Positions 10,612-11,627 of a DNA stretch of 11,627 nt are shown here, piece after piece. Made by a program: the position numbers and the translations under genes. Position 1 is the stretch's first letter. Each line of letters begins with the position of its first letter. The DNA is taken from contig JACQRF010000134.1 of assembly GCA_016206635.1 (NCBI GenBank), positions 1 through 11,627 on the forward strand, in the 5' to 3' direction. The notes under the pieces are model-generated. The model ran no database searches. It saw only the letters and a program-made list of their open reading frames with translations, and was not told the DNA's origin. This DNA is from Candidatus Omnitrophota bacterium. GTDB lineage: Bacteria > Omnitrophota > Gorgyraeia > 1-14-0-20-64-10 > JACQQZ01.

Positions 10612-11030
10612 ACCGCCCCCGAGTGGTCCTGGATACCAACATCCTGGTCTCCAGTTTGTGGGGTGGGGGGCCTCGACGTCTCCTGAATCTGTGGCATCGG
10701 GGTCGGCTCCATGTCCTCATGAGCCAGCCGATCTTGGAAGAATACTTGGCGGTGCTCGGCCGGTTTCATCCTGCCGAGGATGACTTGGACACCTTGACGG
10801 CGCTCTTGGGGCACCCTCGGCTGACCGAGTGGGTCGTGCCGGCGATGCGAGTCCACGTGATCCCTGACGACCCTACCGATCATCGGTTCTTGGAATGCGC
10901 GGTGGCGGGACACGCCGATGCCATTATCAGCGGCGATCGCCATCTCCTGCGCTTGAAGCGATTCCACGAGATCCCGATTCTCTCACCGAGCGCCTTCCTT
11001 CGGCAATTCGAGCGGGGTGTAACCGGATGA
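10608..11030 (+). CDS. PIN-domain toxin (putative ribonuclease)
   Basis: A 140-aa PIN-domain protein of the putative toxin-component group (COG1569-like). The metal-binding acidic residues are visible: Asp9 in VVLDTNILVS, Glu44/45 in ILEEYLAVL, Asp91 in DDPTDHRFLECA, and Asp110 in ADAIISGDRHLL. PIN toxins cleave RNA (often tRNA or rRNA) and are held inactive by the cognate antitoxin. All four acidic positions are present, so the enzyme is probably active. GTG at 10608 is chosen because it gives the standard short lead to the first beta strand and a 4-nt overlap with the antitoxin; the frame is also open further upstream. The stop overlaps the plsC ATG (ATGA, 11027-11030). Confidence 0.9.
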   Translation: MNRPRVVLDTNILVSSLWGGGPRRLLNLWHRGRLHVLMSQPILEEYLAVLGRFHPAEDDLDTLTALLGHPRLTEWVVPAMRVHVIPDDPTDHRFLECAVAGHADAIISGDRHLLRLKRFHEIPILSPSAFLRQFERGVTG

Positions 11031-11627
11031 CGGTCTACCGCGCCTCGCAGGCGTTCTTCCGATTGATCTTCCGGCTCTATTTCCGGTGGGAGGTGCGGGG
11101 GACGGAGCATCTGACCTGCGCCGGCGGGGGCCTGCTCGTCTGCAACCACACGAGCTTCCTCGATCCGCCGCTGGCCGGGACGCCGTGGCCACGCCCCATT
11201 CACTATCTGGCGCGCGAGGATTTGTTCCGCGTGCCGGTCTTGGGGTGGTGGATGCGGGCCTGCCGCACGATCCCGGTCAAGCGCGGCCCGGGTTCCCTCT
11301 ATAGCTTGCGTCGGGTGATCCACGTGATCCAGCGGGGCGGGGTAGTGCTCATGTTCCCGGAGGGGACGCGCAGCGCCACCGGCGAACTCCAGGATGCGCG
11401 CGGCGGCGTCGGATTCATTGTGAAGATGACCGGTGCCCCGGTATTCCCGTGTTACATCGCCGGGGCGTTCGAGGCGTGGCCGCGCCACGCGTGGGTCCCG
11501 CGCCCGCGGAAGATCCGCGTGACGTACGGCCCACCCGTGACGCTACCGGCCGATCTCCCGTCGGAGGAGCTCAGCCGGCGCGCGCTGGCGCTCGTGGAAG
11601 CGGGGGGGCCGGGGGGCGCGCCCGCGC
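11027..11627 (+). CDS. plsC: 1-acyl-sn-glycerol-3-phosphate acyltransferase (PlsC family), cut by window end
   Basis: The frame starts at ATG 11027, overlapping the toxin stop by 4 nt, and continues past the window end (200 codons visible). The acyltransferase motif NHxxxxD appears as NHTSFLD (40-46, His41 and Asp46), and motif III FPEGTRS is at 110-116. VKRG in the strand before it (84-87) is also typical. An N-terminal hydrophobic and aromatic stretch (QAFFRLIFRLYFRW) suits membrane association. The enzyme acylates lysophosphatidic acid to phosphatidic acid in membrane phospholipid synthesis, though PlsC-like proteins can use other acceptors. Visible length is near a full short PlsC (about 200-240 aa). 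The last 30 bases are almost entirely G and C and encode a Gly/Pro/Ala tail (GGPGGAPA). Confidence 0.9.
   Translation, partial: MTVYRASQAFFRLIFRLYFRWEVRGTEHLTCAGGGLLVCNHTSFLDPPLAGTPWPRPIHYLAREDLFRVPVLGWWMRACRTIPVKRGPGSLYSLRRVIHVIQRGGVVLMFPEGTRSATGELQDARGGVGFIVKMTGAPVFPCYIAGAFEAWPRHAWVPRPRKIRVTYGPPVTLPADLPSEELSRRALALVEAGGPGGAPA

Noticed and set aside
1..11627. CRISPR arrays, rRNA genes or insertion sequences
   Set aside because: No regularly spaced direct repeats, rRNA-like segments, transposase motifs or target duplications were found in reading the window.
11598..11627. GC-only stretch at the window end as a regulatory element
   Set aside because: It continues the plsC frame (GGPGGAPA) and is cut by the window edge, so nothing more can be supported.

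Overview
The window is a G+C-rich, densely packed bacterial segment. Genes are almost all on the + strand and often overlap; the one clear exception is a tRNA-Leu gene on the - strand. Gene content includes a CcdA/TlpA thiol-redox pair, a split two-subunit glycine decarboxylase, a PlsC acyltransferase, and a tRNA with encoded CCA. Palindromic repeats related to the GGGGTCTGACCCC type are scattered through it. This fits an uncultured high-GC Gram-negative-type lineage (for example Nitrospirota, Methylomirabilota/Rokubacteria or a relative), but the sequence alone does not fix the taxon.

Layout. 1-186: C-terminal end of a membrane permease. 279-1783: tautomerase, ccdA and a TlpA-like thioredoxin, the last two being an electron-transfer pair for thiol reduction outside the cytoplasm. 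1801-8359: a tight cluster of LOG-family nucleotide hydrolase, gcvT, gcvH, gcvPA, gcvPB, a lipoate-ligase-family protein and a sugar nucleotidyltransferase. The gcv genes supply the T, H and split P proteins of the glycine cleavage system, and the lipoate enzyme probably serves the lipoyl-lysine of GcvH. The L protein and lipoyl synthase are not in the window. 8374-10075: a gene with its own strong promoter, apparently leaderless, for an ATPase joined to a PD-(D/E)XK-like domain, followed by an unrecognised 118-aa ORF. 10147-10233: tRNA-Leu(CAG) on the - strand. 10281-11627: a Phd-like antitoxin, a PIN-domain toxin and a truncated plsC, each overlapping the next by 4 nt.

The most unusual signal is a set of palindromic elements. 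At least four lie inside open reading frames without breaking them: just after the tlpA start codon, at both ends of gcvPB, and in the middle of the lipoate ligase. Two more lie between genes (213-239 and 10091-10107). Two of the coding ones share a related stem and loop, and the intergenic one at 10091 repeats 16 nt of the tlpA element exactly. This looks like REP-type palindromes that have been tolerated as extra peptide segments, comparable in principle to Rickettsia palindromic elements. No transposase that could move them is present here. I see no CRISPR array, riboswitch, rRNA or complete mobile element.
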